A stretch of 64,000 bases of DNA from Amoebophrya sp. A120 (lineage: Eukaryota; Sar; Dinophyceae; Syndiniales; Amoebophryaceae): contig CAJINV010000005.1 in NCBI GenBank assembly GCA_905178155.1, positions 4,940,256 to 5,004,255 of the forward strand, written 5' to 3'. Below are positions 13,301 through 28,300 of this stretch, piece by piece; positions within the stretch are counted from its first letter, which is position 1, and every line of letters starts with the position of its first letter. Under the pieces are notes generated by a model. The model ran no database searches. It saw only the letters and a list, made by a program, of their open reading frames with translations, and was not told where the DNA came from. The position numbers and the translations under genes are program-made.

Positions 13301-16300
13301 ACTGCGATCGAAAACTGCTTCAAGGAAGCGAAATTCTTCGGCAGTCTTTTCGCAAAAGGCCAGAACATTGCGGAAGCAAGTCCACAAATCTTCAAGATCG
13401 CAGCAACCAAGAAGCCGATGGAACAAGAAAAAGTCTTCATCGTCCACTTGATTCTGAAAAACGCGAAACCAAATTCCGTCGCGACAATCCTGAACGAGTT
13501 CCGGAAGGAAGCGGTTTTCAACCCCGCGGACAATTCAACTTTGACAGTTCTCGAAAGGTCGTTGAAGGACGAGAACTTTCTGTCCGCCCAAGAGTTGACC
13601 GCTGGAGCGTTTCAACCTGTCGCTTCTACGGGGTCTTACAGCCGAACTGCGGTGGTTTCGAACGCGATCCACGGGTCGCTGACGATCACGCACAAGGTGA
13701 GAGAAACTGGTTGTTTGGAAGACGCGGTTTCCCAATTCTTGACGAAAGCTATGGACAGCGGGTTCGCCGAACCAATTCCTTTTGTCGCGGTGGAGTGCGA
13801 TAAAACGGTTGCTTCCGACACCACTGCGGTCTCTACTGTCTGTGGTTTCGCGATCCCGACGAAGAAGACGAGTTTTCAGTACCAGCAGTATTTTACTTCC
13901 AACGGGGAAACCTCCCGGAAGAACTACTTCGGGAATCTGCTCAGTGCGTTGATCGCTTCCCCGACTGGAATTGTGTACAAGAATTACAATGGAAACGTCG
14001 CTGCTGATGGAACGAACGTGCCGACTAGTGATGAGAAAGTTTCCACTTTCTCTTCCCTCGGAGCCGACGTGAAACACTTAGTTTTCGCGGAATCGCCGGA
14101 ATACTCGTTAACCAAACTCGTGACCACTATGCCGGGCGACGATAATGTCGAGAAGAAGTCGAAGCTGACCGCAGTTTTGGCTTCTTCTTTATCCAAAACG
14201 CTACCTGCGGCGGTTAAGCAGTTCGTTTCTCTCTCCACTTCCGACGCGAACGCGCTTCTGACGAAGCATAATTCCATTGTCGGGCCTTTGACAGGGACGG
14301 TAGCCGATTCGGTGTCTTTTGTCTTCCCCATCCCGCTCATCCACTATCCGAGTTCCAACACCAACGCGGTTAAAACCGTCAGCATCTTCAACGCGTTTGA
14401 AGACAGTGACAATTGTGAAAATCAGTGGAAAACGGAGATGAAGAAAATTGTCGCTTTGGAAAATTCGAACAGTGTGAAAGTCGAAGCAACGTCGACGTAT
14501 GATTCCGCGAAGTACTCCGCGACTGGGCAAGATAAATTAATCGGTCCGGCGGAAGCGAGCGCCTCTTCCGCAACGACCAGTCTGCAGACCACTTTCATCA
14601 CCTTCCAGGGAACTTTCACGGCGATTGACTTCTTCCAGGGGGAAATCGCCGCTGCGAAGAAGGAGTTGGAGAAGGATAGTTTTGTCGAGGGAATTCTCCA
14701 GAGCGCTGTTTTTGAAGTGCTAACGTCACCGAGTAACGGGAGTGGGTTGCAATATGTCTCCAACCAGGTGAAGGACAGTTTGAATCCACCATTCACCGCG
14801 CACTTTAAAAAGTTGGAGAATGTCGGGGTCGTTCTCCAGCCGGACGTCCCCACTGTGGATGCCGATCCGAGTACTTACCCGTACCCGACCACCAAAGATG
14901 CGAACCGGGGGAGAAGTTTCACGGTTTACATTCGCGTGGATGGGCCTCTGTTCTCGAAGGGGGAGAGAGAATCGACTTTCACAAGATTAGCACAGTCTCT
15001 CACTTCTCACTCGTCCGGCCACACTTTCGCGAGTTTGGTGAAAGCGGAGGTGAATGCGAATTCCATACTGCAGATATGATTTGTAAAAACGTCCCCAGCC
15101 AAGAGCTGTCATGCAGAATTGCAATGACCGGAGCATTTGTAATGCGCATCTCCATGAGAAGCATTTGCAATTGTGTGTTGGAATTTGTGATGCTCGAAAC
15201 GGGATAAGGAGAGGGCTTTGTGATGCGTTTCTCCGTGCTAACTTGCAGTACACTACAAAGACGAGCTTGTCATGCATGGCTCGCAAAACTCCTGGATTTG
15301 TGTTGCAATGTCCCCATCTTGATGACTCTGGGGTGTGGACGTTTTTGCTTAGGATATCAGATCGACACGGTTGCGCTCGACAAAACCTCCTTATCGTTCG
15401 CGAACCACGGGTATCAAATGCAAAAAGGTCTGGGTCTGGAAACTTGTGATGCTAGTTTGTGAATGGTGGGCGCATATACATATGCAGCCACGCATGACAA
15501 GTTTTTGAGCTCCTGTGTGTTTCGCATTCCGCATGACAAACTGCATACATGGCAGGGAAGAGCCTTCTTTCCTGCTCATGCATTACAGATTTAAGAGTCA
15601 TGTGAGACAAGCATGACAAACTTGCTTTCTTCCAGACCCAGACATGTTTGCAATGCATAACGGGGAGGCGACGATTCAAATCGAATTCGCGGGCGCGACG
15701 CCCGCGGATAGTGCCACGAACCTCAAAGCGGCAATCGAGCCCTACACCACCGGACAGGATTTTCGCAAGAAGTTCGCGGAGGCGGTTTCTCTCGTTTGTG
15801 GGTCGCACGTGCATCCGGGGATGGTGCGGTTCCAACCGGCGTATGATCCGAGTTCCGCGGATTTTTGGTGGGACCAGAGCACGCTTTCCGCGTCTTTTTC
15901 CGCTGCGTATCAAAAGGAAAGATCCCCCCTCCCCATATCAAAACGAAGTTTCTGACGCTGGATTTGCGTACACAAATCAGATTTGTCTTGCTGGAGAGGG
16001 CGGCAGGCTTATACTAAGCCCGAGCTGGGAAGTTTTGAGCTAGGCGCTGAGCATGGCAAACGTGTAGTCTGTAGGGCCGACAGCATCACAAACCGCCAAC
16101 AGAGTGCGGCAGAGCCTGTGCGGTTGCGTTCTTGCAAGACAGAGACGACTTGAGGTCGCAAATCAGCATGACAAATTTTCTGGGGCGCGCCTTTTCGATA
16201 TGGGGAGGGGGGATTTTTCCTTACGATACTGCGGTGGTCATCACCGATATTGGTTCCGACACGGGGAAAGCGATTCAGCAAATCTTCGACCCGAAGCACA

Positions 16301-19300
16301 GTTACGATGAGGGTACGGGTTCAGCAAAAGCGGTGTCGGAAGTGACGCCGCACGCGATCAAGCTGTTCATCAACACGTTAAACAGCATGATCACGGCCAC
16401 GCTGAACGCAAACCCGCCGAAGCTATGAATTGGAAATATGTCTGGGTCCTCTGGAAGGTGGTAACTTGTCATGGTAAATCTGAAGCATACAAAAATCTGT
16501 GCTGCATGAGTGCCAAAAGCTGTCCACTTTCGACGACCAAGTTGGGAGGAAGTTTCTGATGCAGGATCATAGGGATGATAGGGATCTCACAGAATGTCTG
16601 TCACGCTAATTCCCGCATTCCAGACCGCATGGGTCATGGAAAATCTGCATGACATGGCCGTTTGCACAGGGGGAGGCAAAGTGTGTCGCACTTCTGTTTA
16701 GCATGACAAGTTTACACTCTTCCAGACCTCCAGACACTTTTGCACTTGATAGAAGCAGCCGAAATACGACTGGTTCCGCGTGGAAGCGACGATGCTCAGT
16801 GAGAGTTCCGGGACATATCGCAAGAAAAAACTGTTTCGCTGTGGACTTGTGATGCATAGAATGGAGCACAGAACGATTTGTCTTGCTACACCTGCATAGA
16901 GCATTGGAGTTTCAAGCGTGTTTCCCCTATGGAAGATGCGCGCTTGGCGAATTTTCTGTGTCATGTGTAACAAACTTCTGATGCAGATCTTGCAAAGCCA
17001 TCACAGTGAAACAGTTTTTTCGTCCGATAGGACAAAATCGGTGAAAATCACTGGGAAAGCTGCGACGACGGTTTACGGTCGCGTGGTGATCGCGCCCGCG
17101 AGTTCTTTAGCGAATTCCGGTGCCAAAGTCTCTTCCGCCGTGCAAAAACGATCCAAAGCTGTGTTTGCAGCGCAGACAGATGCCGGCGCTGGGGCTTTAA
17201 CCGTGAAGGATGAGGACGGGAATTTCATGAGTTTGTTGCCCGTGAAGGATGTTTTTTCTTGTACGAAGAAGAATTCCAATGGATACGACAACGTCGACCA
17301 GTACACAGCTATCAACTGTAAAAATGTCTGGGTCTGGAAGAGTGCCAGACTTGTCATGCAGGTTTTCCATGACCCATGAAACCTGGCATGTAGGACATAC
17401 GGTGACAGATTCTGGGAGAGTTCCATCATGCCTATCCTGCATGAGAAACTGCCTCTCGATTAGGTCAAAAGTGGACAGCTTTTGGTCAGCATGCAACACA
17501 GATTTTTACATCATTCAGACCAGCCATGCTCCGGCTACCGCCGGAGCGCAAGGCTGTTGTGCTGGGGTTTGACTATTTGCGGATCGGGCCGCGACACGAA
17601 AGCTTTGGGAACAGTGTGACGGACCGAGGGAACTTTGAGCGCCATTTTGCGCGAGGTCAACTCGCAGGGCCTCCTGCGCGCTTCCCGCGCCTTTAGGCGC
17701 TATGCGCAGGGGGCAGCTGCAGTAAACCTTGCGGGCGAAGAGATGCCGCCCCGGCGTAGGTGCCGCAGGCAATAATTAGACAGAGGCCGGCGCTGCTCTT
17801 TGTTTATCACCACCCCGCGCCCGCCCACCTGATTCCCGGGGGAGATAAAAGAAACTGTTGGCGCAAGAGGGTGGCGCGAGAGGGTGCGCGAGAGGCTGGT
17901 GCGAGAGGGTCCGGGCTTTTGCATGAAAGGGCCGCAAAAAAATCAGCCCTGTGCCGGGCGGATTCGGGTTTTTTTACCCCTCTCGCAGAGCCTCTTTTTC
18001 ACCTCTTCCGAGAGGTGTTGCTAATAGTCCGGCTATACTCGCCGGCAGAGGTCTACAGAGGTGGCCGAGAGGTGGCCCAGAGGGTGCGCGAGAGGTTCCC
18101 CCTTATTCGCGCAACCTCTCGGCACCCCTGTCCCCCTCTCGCCTACCCTCTCGGGACCCTCTCGGCCACCTCCGGGCCCCATAGGCGCGGCTTTAGGGTG
18201 AACGGTTCGGCTGGCTATACCCGCGCCACCTCTCGGCCACCCTCTCGAATGACCTCCCGCGCCACCTCTCCACCTCTGTCGACCTCTTTTTGACCTCTTT
18301 TGGCCTCTTTTTGACCTCTCGGCCACCTCCCTTGGACCCTCTGTAGACCTCTATTTTCGCATGAATATAATAGATAGTAATTCAGCATGACAAGTTGCAA
18401 CCTTCCAGACCCAGACACTTTTGCATTTGATAACAGCTACTTGCGGACTGTCAAGTTCCGATCGATCCTTGGCGTTCACTGAGTACTTCGGGACCAGCAG
18501 TGCAGATGGTCTCGCGGCGTTTTTGGAGACTCAATCGTTGAGTTCAGTCGATCCGGCGACAGGGACGTGGGACAGCTTGGCGAATACTTTGTCGGGTGTT
18601 AGTCTGACTCAGTTCCTGACCGTGCAGTCCGGCGCGTCGTTGGTGACGAATAGGGTCGCGCAGTCGAAAGCGTCTTTTAACAAGATTGAGAACAACCAAC
18701 TCGCCTTGTATTTCATCGAGTTCGAACTGTTATTCGAAGGGATCACTTCCTATCCATTGTCCTCCGCGGATGAATATCCTGAGTAAAAACGTACCCACAC
18801 CAGAGTTGTCATGGAGATTTTGCAACACAAACATGGAAGGTTTGGGACTCACGCATGACAAGTTGCACTCTGCAGTGTAGTGCAGGTTAGCAAGGACAGT
18901 TGCATTACAAATCCATCTCCCCATCCTGTTTACAGCATAACAAGTTCCAAAACACGATTGGAAATGTGTTCAATGGGGATGCGCATTACAAATGTTGTTG
19001 CAATTGCAAATCTGCATTACAACTCTGGTGTGGGTACGTTTTTACTCAGGATAATGAAAGTGAATTAATTACTTTCGGGGTTTTACCAGCTATCCGGAAG
19101 GGAGTAACCGACTCGTTGAAATACTACCACGTGCAGAAGCCGCGGACAGGAACCGAGGGGAATCAGTTCGCGTTTTCAGAGCAGAGTTCGTCTGACAGTG
19201 CGCAAATTACGGAATTGATGAATACGGTGGATTTGCGAATCCCGGCCGCTACTTGCTTCCCGGACCCGAAAAACGAACAAAAGTCTGTAATTCAAGTCGC

Positions 19301-22300
19301 GGTCCTTGGGCACGAGACGGTGGAGCGGGTCTTGTCGTTTTTGAGTTACGAGCAATCCGCTGGGAAAAACACGAACTGCGTAACTGGTGCGGACGTCGCG
19401 GATCTGAAATTCTCGAAAGAGTTGCTTGACGCGTTGCAAACGACAAATAGTGGTTCCCTCCGCTCCGGTTCTCCGTTCAAATCCGTCGCAAATTCCGGCG
19501 AGTTGACGAAAATCTGCCGAACCAATCGGGCACAGCCCATGCCACAGACGCGATTGGTTGGGAAGGTGGATGTTTCCACTCTCGCGACCAAATCGCAGTT
19601 GTCCGATGAAATCGATTTACCGACTGTCACAACCGCAACACAAGACGCAGTTTCCGGCTTCAGCCGGGCGGATTCTGTCAATTTGGAAAGGTTGAACGTG
19701 AAATCCAACAAGCAGAAGGGACAATTTGTCTTCGCGAGTTCCGCCGCGATTTCCGATACCTTCAATTTGAATTCCTGGTTCCTCACCCAGGCCAGCATGT
19801 CCGCGTTTTTGAAACCAGCATTACTCAAAAAAATCCGGTGCCTTGACAGCAGCTCCCACAACGTGGCTTGCAACACTCTAACTAACGCCAACGCCGACAC
19901 TATCGCGACGACCGCGATCGCGCAGGCGGATGGGGTGAGGGAATACCTGCAAATCGATTTGGACATCTCCGTTGGGGAGAAGTGCAGCAGCACGGACGGG
20001 ACCTACTGTTCGGAAAAAGACGGGAGGTATTACCAGAAGCCCAGGTCGGAATCCGAGTTAAAGAACGTGTTGAAATCAACCGTTTTAACCGTCGTGCAGC
20101 AAAACTCCGAGAATGGAAAGTATAAGACCCCGAGTGTCTTCTACGAACTGCTCGCGACGGACTTGTATTCTGCGGAAGCGGTCGTCACCACTTCTACCAC
20201 AACGCCTACTCCTGGGGTTTCCAAGGCGGAGTACGATTTCGCGACGAATGTTGGTTCCGCATCACAGATTGCCTTCGCGTCGAAGTCGGGAACAGGCGGA
20301 CCAAATCTCGTTTGCCACGGGCCGATTGGTGCAGAAGCCACGGGCAGATGGCGTGATGTCACCGCGAACGGGAAGACGTTTAAGTCGTTGAAGTTCTTGA
20401 AAACGGGGACCATCGAGTACTGCACGGCGTCCGCGTCGACGTTGCCAGGCGGTGCTGCTTCTCGGACGATTATGGGGTGGGTAAAGCCGGAAAGTTCCAG
20501 AAACGGCCCGTTTGGTTACGGAAAGGGGCAATGCCTCAAAGCGTTCAAGATCTTTGTCTCCGACAACTTGGTGTGGAACCTCGACATCTACTGCGACGCG
20601 ATGAAGTTCTACGACTTCAACGACGGGGATAAAAACCTCAACGAGTGGTACCACATGGCGTTGATGTGGGACGAATCTAAGGAAAAGCACCGGGTGTACG
20701 TGAACGGGGTTCTCGTCAAGGAGGGCACAACGGACAACAGCAATACGCCGAATACAGAAGCGAGTAGCGGGAAAATCTGTCTCGGTGGGAGAGTCGATTT
20801 GTGTTTTGGTGCTTCGCACGACGAGCGGTACCAGGGGGAAATCGCCGGGTTCGCGGTTTACGCGGGTGCGATTTCTCTTCCGGAAGTCGTGCAGCACATG
20901 GCGAGAACAGGGCCGCAGGGACCATTATCCGCGGCGCAGGTGGCAATGCTACCCGCGGGGAGTAGCTATGCATTGCAAATATGTCTGGGTCTGGAAGGTT
21001 GGAACTTGTCATGCAGGTTTTCCATGATCCATGAGGTCTGGCATGCAGGACATAGCATGGCAGATCTGTGAGATCTTTCTCGTGCCTAGCCCGCATGAGA
21101 AACCTTCTCGCAAATTGGTTAAGTAAAAAAGGATAACTTTTGGTAACCATGCAACACAGATTTTTTCAGAGTCCAGAATTGGCATGACAAGTTGCATCCC
21201 TCCAGACCCAGACATATTTGCAGTTGATAGTAGTTCATCTTCCGGTGCGGCTCCTGTCAATGTCGATTTCAACGGGGTGGTTTCGATTTTCGTACCCATG
21301 CCGGAGTTAGCGGGTCTTCCGATGTACAACAAACTCTCTACCAAATTGGAAAAAGTGAAAGCGGACATCGAAACTGGTATTCTCCGCCACGGGGTACCTT
21401 TGACGAAAACAATCACGGTGAAGCAGATCAAATTAACCTCCGCTACTGAGTCGATCGACAAAGAACCGGCAGTGTCTGGATTCACTTTTCTCGAGCAGGG
21501 CTTTGTGTTGGAAGATTTGCAACCACCGGCAAGTCATTTCACAGCCGCGAACCCGCTGTTTGATGAGAAATTGGTGGAGATGTTGCAAAAATCCTTCTAC
21601 GAAACTTTGATCGAGGCGGTTAGCAACGGGGGAATCACGGTAAACAACGAGAAGATCCCGATCGGGTTCATCGGGGGGAGTACAGAGAACCAGGCGTTGG
21701 AATTAACCAAAATCGCGGTGGTTATCCCCCCTGGGGATGTGAAGTCGCGGAGAGTCCGTGTCACGATTCACAAATCCGGTTTCACCGCCTTGGAATTGCA
21801 GAACCTTCAAGATCTCCTCTACGTTTTCGGCGATTTCCACGTGGGGAAGTGCGACCGGTCCAAGAGTTTTGGACTTGAATCCTTCGTTTCCGCCTGGACG
21901 GTGAAATTCCGGGCGAAGATCAACGATGTGGCTTCTTCTGCGACTAGCAGTGCAAATTCCATCAAATTCGACATGAACCCGCTGGAAGCGGTGGATCTCT
22001 CCCCGGACTTGACCCGGCCGTCGGCGTACTTGTTGCCGCAGAAGCTGACGTTTTGGTCCTTAACCACTACCTCCAACTTTCGGTTCACGGTGACAACGCC
22101 GAGTGGGGATATCGGGTCGGTGACTAGAGTGGCGACGAAGGCGGGGATCATCGCTATCATGCAAAAGGCTTTGGCCATGTCGTTCTTCCGCAAAACCGGT
22201 GGTGTGCTCCGGTTCGCTCCGTCGCACATCGCAATTGAGCAGGTTGGGGAAGTGGCTTCCGATATCAACTGTAAAAATGTCTGGGTCTGGAAACTTGTAA

Positions 22301-25300
22301 TGCTGCGTTGGGAATACTGAATGCTCTGTAATGCACAGCCAAGCATGAGAAATATCTGCGCCTCTTTGTGTTGCGTGTTTCGCATGACAAACTGCGTTTT
22401 TGTATGACAGGCAGAAGGGTCTCTTCTTGGACACGCATCACAACCTTTTTGGTCATGCCAGACAAGCATGACAAATCGCGCAATCGTCCAGACCCAGACA
22501 TTTTTGCAATGCATAGCCGATATCTCCTCCGGGAGGGCCGGGGACATCGACACCTACTCGATTGTATCCAATGCAAAAATGTCTGGGTCTGGAAGAATGC
22601 AAGACTTGTCATGCACGTTTTGCGTGACCGGTGATATCTGTGATGCCTGCCCCAGCATCACAAATTTTTTGCGGGCGTTCTGATGCGTATCCTGCACGAC
22701 AAACAATGTCCTCTCCGTGTAGCACAAAATCGAATCCTCTTTCTGGTCATGCAACACAGATTTTTTTAGAATCCGAAAACAGCATCAGAAGTTGCATCCT
22801 TCCAGACCCAGACATTTTTGCATTTGATAGATTGCTGCTGGGAAGATTAAGATCGGAATCCCCATGGCGGCGGACCCGGCGCTGTCGTTGCAGTGGGAGT
22901 CGAACGAATTCACGAATTTGATGAAATCAGAACTAGAAAAGGCGTTGAAACAAGTTTCCGCCGCGGTTGCGTCTTCTACCTTCCTTTGGCTTGGGCTCGA
23001 GGACTTAACTACCTTGACTTCAGGGATTTCGAAGTGGAGTAAAACGGAATATTTAAGTGTCGATCTGCAACTAAACAACGTCGGGAACCACGAAAAAGCG
23101 CCCTACACGGATTTTGTTGTCCCGCTGACCAAAGTCGCTTATTCTCGCGCTGTCGCCGCGAAGTTCCCTGCGGCGGTCGGGAAGTTGCCGGGGGTATCGG
23201 AAACTGGGCAGGGAAGTCTTCAGGCGATTTCCGGTATGTTCTTCCAGGAGAATTGTACCAGTTTGGATGAAATTCAGTCCACCTGCGTCTCCCAAACCAC
23301 GACGGATAAGAAGCAACTGCTCGCGAATCACACCGGTTTACTAGTCACGCAGATCCTACCAGAACTTGATTCCGACGCTGGCATGGGCGCGCTGGCGTCG
23401 AGTGGGACTCTCGCAAGTATCCGGGATTATTTGAAACCTGCGGCGAATGCTGGGAATACAAAGGACCAAGTTTCTGTAGTTGCTGCAACTGATTTCACGA
23501 CGGATTTGAAGCAACAGTTAGCGGACTTGCAATTCCCAGAAAAACTCTACACCAACGCATCCGAGTACAACGCAAACGCCTTCAAGCTGCAGCAGTCGGG
23601 GACAGGCTCTTACTCTCAACCCGCGAAGACGGATCTGAGTCTTTCGACCTTGTATTGTGAGGAAAAATCCCCCCTCCCCATATCGAAAAGGTACGTCGCG
23701 GAAAATTTGCAATTGTGATTTGCGACTACAAATCATCTCTGTCTTGCAAGAAGGCGACTCCACAGACAACCGCCGCACTATGCAGGCGGTTTGTGATGCT
23801 GGTGGGCCTACAGCGCAGACGTTTCTCATGCTAAGAGCCTAGTTGTCCAAAACCTCGCCCAGGCTTTGTATGGGCCTGCAGCCCTCTCCAGCAAGACAAA
23901 TCCGATCTGTGTACGCAAATCCAGCGCCACAGACTTCGTTTTGATGTGGGGTGGGGGGATTTTTCATTTTGATACCTTGAGCAAGAAACTCCCAGTAGTT
24001 TTCGCTCAAGTTCGGGGGAGGGTGGCATTAACCCGGCACAAAGGTGGGCAAGAGCCATTGGTCGCAATTGCGGCGGAGGAGGCGGATATTGTGAAGCAGT
24101 TGGAGAGTCAGATGGAGTCGTTTTTGCTTTCCAACGACGGCGGGGCGATCCGGAGGGTGAATGTGTTGCAGAGCGGGGTGGATTTTTACAAGCAGAATGC
24201 GTCTTCTACTGTGCCTGCGTCGACTGATAAAATCGCGCAAATCATGGATTACAGCGGGACAACCACCGGTGATTCCTACAGCTCGAAGAGATCCGCTTCT
24301 TTCAATGATGAAAGTACCACGAACGTGAAGCACGACGGGACTTACCATGACTATTACGCGCACAAGGAATTCATCGCCGCGAGCGTGTACAATCGTTCCT
24401 CCAACGCGTCTCATGTTCTCTACGACACCACTGTGGTGGTACAATTAAGGAACCAGGAAGCGTCTAAGGTAGCTCACATTCTCCACGACATGGAAAACTT
24501 CTACCCGACTTACGTTTCCGCCGAGATGTTTTCCGGGCCGACCTGTATCGACTACGCGACTTATCCTGAGTAAAAGCGTTCACACACGACCAGAGTCAAG
24601 GTGGGAAATCTGCTAGACAAATCGGTCAGCTTTTGCTGTTGCGCATGACAAGCGTGGACAACTCGTAGCGTAGTCCTGTTCAGCTTGTTCAGAAGCTGCA
24701 TCAGAGAGCTCGCGCATCATGCTGATTCGAGCATCACAAATTATCCCAAAACACGAATAGAAAAGCCTCTCATGGGTCTTCCCATGAGAAACATTGTCAG
24801 CATGCAGATTTGCATTACAACTCTGGGATGGGGACGTTTTTACAAACGATACGACTTCGCTTGGTCAGGGCGCGGACGAGATGAAATCCGCTGGCTGGAC
24901 GATCCGACCGGAGAATGAGCTGATCGGCCCGAAAACGGACTTGAACTTCCAGGGGAAGTACGTGTTTGAGCCGAAGGAAGACCCGACTTTCAGCGGTTCG
25001 GGGATGCCAGTGTCGCAATCGTACGTGTATGTCAATCCGCCCGACGGTCACGAGGGGAAAGCGCATGGGGACGTTCCGCAAAGGTGCTACCGGAAAGTGA
25101 TGATGGGAAACATCTTGAACGTGAAATATCTTGCCACCGGGTACCGGAACGCGGATGGGACGCAGAAGACCGCCGATACGATTCTGGGCCAATCCGAGGC
25201 GAAATCTGGGGAGGGGATCGTGTGGGAGGCGACTTTGTACGGCACCGGGGTGATTGAGATTCAGTTCGGAAATTGCCAAGACTACATGAATCCCAACCAC

Positions 25301-28300
25301 AACAACAAACCCCCGCCGGCGATGTGTAACTGCGTGCAGATCGCGAACCAGGGGGACATGAACAAGGAGTGGTGTCAGACGAATGAATTGAAATCCAACG
25401 GGTACTGTAAACAGGATTGTCCCTGCGCCTGCACTTACCACACCCACACCGGTCCGCCGAACGACTGCGAGGGGAGTGAGGTCCGAGTATTCATGGATGG
25501 GGAACTGAAAGGCACCGCGTGGTATCAAGAAGAAAAATCCTCCCTCCCCATAATCAAAAACGAAATTTGTCATGCTGTATTTGAGTACACAAATCGGCTT
25601 GTAATGCCAGAAAGCCAAGAGCCGCACTTGTGGCCTCGTTTGTAGGCAATTTGTCATGCTCTTTCCCACTTCCAGTTGCTCTCTGTCATGCTGAAGGCGC
25701 AAGGCTTTCCCACGCCAGCCAGCACTACACTCCGCACGTCTGTCCTTCTAGCATGACAAAGCTGATTTGTGACCACAAATACAGCATCACAAATTTCGTT
25801 TCCGATATGGGGAGGGGGGATTTTTCTTTTTGATACATGGCCCATGATGTTCAAAACGGTGAAAATCCCCTTCAACCACGGCTCTCTTCTGAAGATCGAG
25901 GGGCTAAATGGGTACTACCACAACCAACAAATCAATCACCGGAGCGCGCCCTCGCCCATGATGACCGTGTACGACATCAAATACGAGTCCTGCCTCCCGT
26001 ATAAACCGTCGAAATACTCCCTAACCGTGACGAACCACGAGAACGACAATTATCAAAAGCAATCCTACTTCGGGGCGAGCTTGCTGTCGGCTATCGGTGC
26101 GGAGATGGTGTTGCCGATAAAGCCGAAAGATAGTAGTCAATTCGTTATTATCAAATGTAAAAATGTCTGGGTCAGGAAGAATGCAACTTGTCATGCTAAA
26201 TCTGGATCATGTAAAAATCTGTGTTGCGTGATTACCAAAAGCTGTCCACTGTTGACCTAATCGGGAGGCAGTTTCTCATGCAGGTTAGGCATCACATAAC
26301 TCTCACAGAATCTGTCATGCTCTGTCCTACATACCAGACCTCATATCCATATGTCATGGAAAACCTGCATGACAAGTCTGGCTTTCTTCCAGACCCAGAC
26401 ATTTTTACAGTTGATAGTTATCACGACTTCCTCCACGGATTCGAATGGAGTGGTCACGGAAACGCAAACCGCGGATGTGGAGAAGTTTTTGAAAGAGGCA
26501 TTGCTGCAAGAGCAGACTTTGGCGTACAAAGAGTTCAAAAATCTTCTCGGTGTCTATGACCTGCTCAAATCGGTTACCATCTCAAATCGGTTACCATAGA
26601 ATCTGAGATTTGTCTTGCATGATCAACATGACAGACTCGGACAGCGTTCCACTTTTTGCAATACAAATTTCGCCAGATTGTAGTGGGGTTTCGGGCTCCG
26701 GAACTTGTCATGCGCAATCCTACAAGAGTTTGCTAGATCATGCAATTTTGCATCACAGATTTCCATATTCTATTGTAACAGTTGAGATTGTAACAGCTGA
26801 GCGCGTTATAGTGTCGCTTTCTCCAAAGCGGTGAACGAAACTTTAGGTGCGAACAACTTCGCGGGGTATCAAATGTAAAAATGTCTGGGTCTGGAAACTT
26901 GTGATGCTGGGTGGCGTCTCATGATGAGGCCACAAATGCTGGCTCAGCATCACAAGTTTCTGAGCTTCTAGGTGTTGCCTATTCTGCATGACAAACTGCG
27001 TTTCTGCATCACAGAAAAGTGGAGCTCTTTGGTAACGTGCATGACAGATTTAAGAGTCATGCCAGACAAGCATGACAAACATGCATTCTTCCAGACCCAG
27101 ACATTTTTACATTTGATACGGGGAGGTCCCAAACCATCAACGCGAAGAAGTACAGTGCGTTTCAGGGTGTTAAACCCGCGAATGTCTACAGCAAAGTCCT
27201 CGCCGTGGAGCAAGCGAGTGGCGAAGCTGTCGGCGTTTTCAACTGCAAGTTCTACGTGTCCTTCCCAACGATGGATGTGGAATTAGCGAAATTGCTGTTC
27301 ATATGCACTGCAAATATGTCTGGGTCTGGAATAAACTTGTGATGCAAGGAAGGGAATAGTGAAAGCACTGTAATGCGCTGCCCAGCATGACAAGTGTTGC
27401 CGTGGTTCACAGTTGCGTACTCCGCATGAGAAACTGCGTTTTTGCATGACGGGCAAGGGGATCTCTTCGCGGCCACGCAATACAGAGCTCAGAGTCATGC
27501 CAGACTAGCATGACAAATTTCGGAAGCTTCCAGACCCAGACATATTTGCATTTGATAGCTCAGCAACGGCGATGCCACCACAACGAACAACGCGAAGCCG
27601 GAGGCGTTCATTTTCGCGAATTTAGCGAAAAAATACGTCGAGGAGATTGTCCTGAAAAAGACGAAAACGTATAATAACAACGACTCAACCCCCGACCAGC
27701 TCTGGCCGTTCCATACCGTGACGAAGGATTCAGACAATGCTGAGAACAAGGTTTATCGGAAGGTGTCCAAAAAGCAGTTTATCGAGACCATTGTCAGAAT
27801 CGAAACGGCTAGTACGAACAAGCAAGTGAAGAATCTGATAACAAGCTTCTACGACGGTAATGTGGATGCGTTCAACACGAAGTACCACCCGTTTTTTGCG
27901 GATAAGATCTCCAGCAACAGTTGGAAACCGACGAGTTTTGACTCTACCTCCGCGGTATGGATTGCAAAAATGTCTGGGTCTGGAAGAATGCAAGTTTGTC
28001 ATGCAGTTTTTCCAAGCTCCCTCAAGTCTGGAATGCGGGGCCTAGCATGACAGGTTTTACAGCCCCTTGGTGATGCCTATTCTGCATCAGAAATACCCTC
28101 TCAGAATGGCCAGGAGTCAAAACCTTTTGCCAGTCATGCAACACAGATCTTTGTATGATCCGCAACTCGCATCACAAGTTCGGATCCTTCCAGACCCAGA
28201 CACTTTTGCATTTGATACGCGGATTCCACCATGCTAACTTCCGATTGGTCCATTGTCGCGGTCAACAACGTGGAGTCGAAGGATTTAGCGGTCGGGGTCG

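Noticed and set aside
17519-18385. Structured RNA gene (rRNA, snRNA or tRNA) in the GC-rich insert
   Set aside because: No tRNA or rRNA landmark was recognised; the visible structure is repeat-driven.
17433-18432. A possible intergenic region between two genes
   Set aside because: It is bounded by family A arms with identical ACAGC flanks, and the frame continues across it (QYTA/TCG), so it is better read as a long element with an insert.
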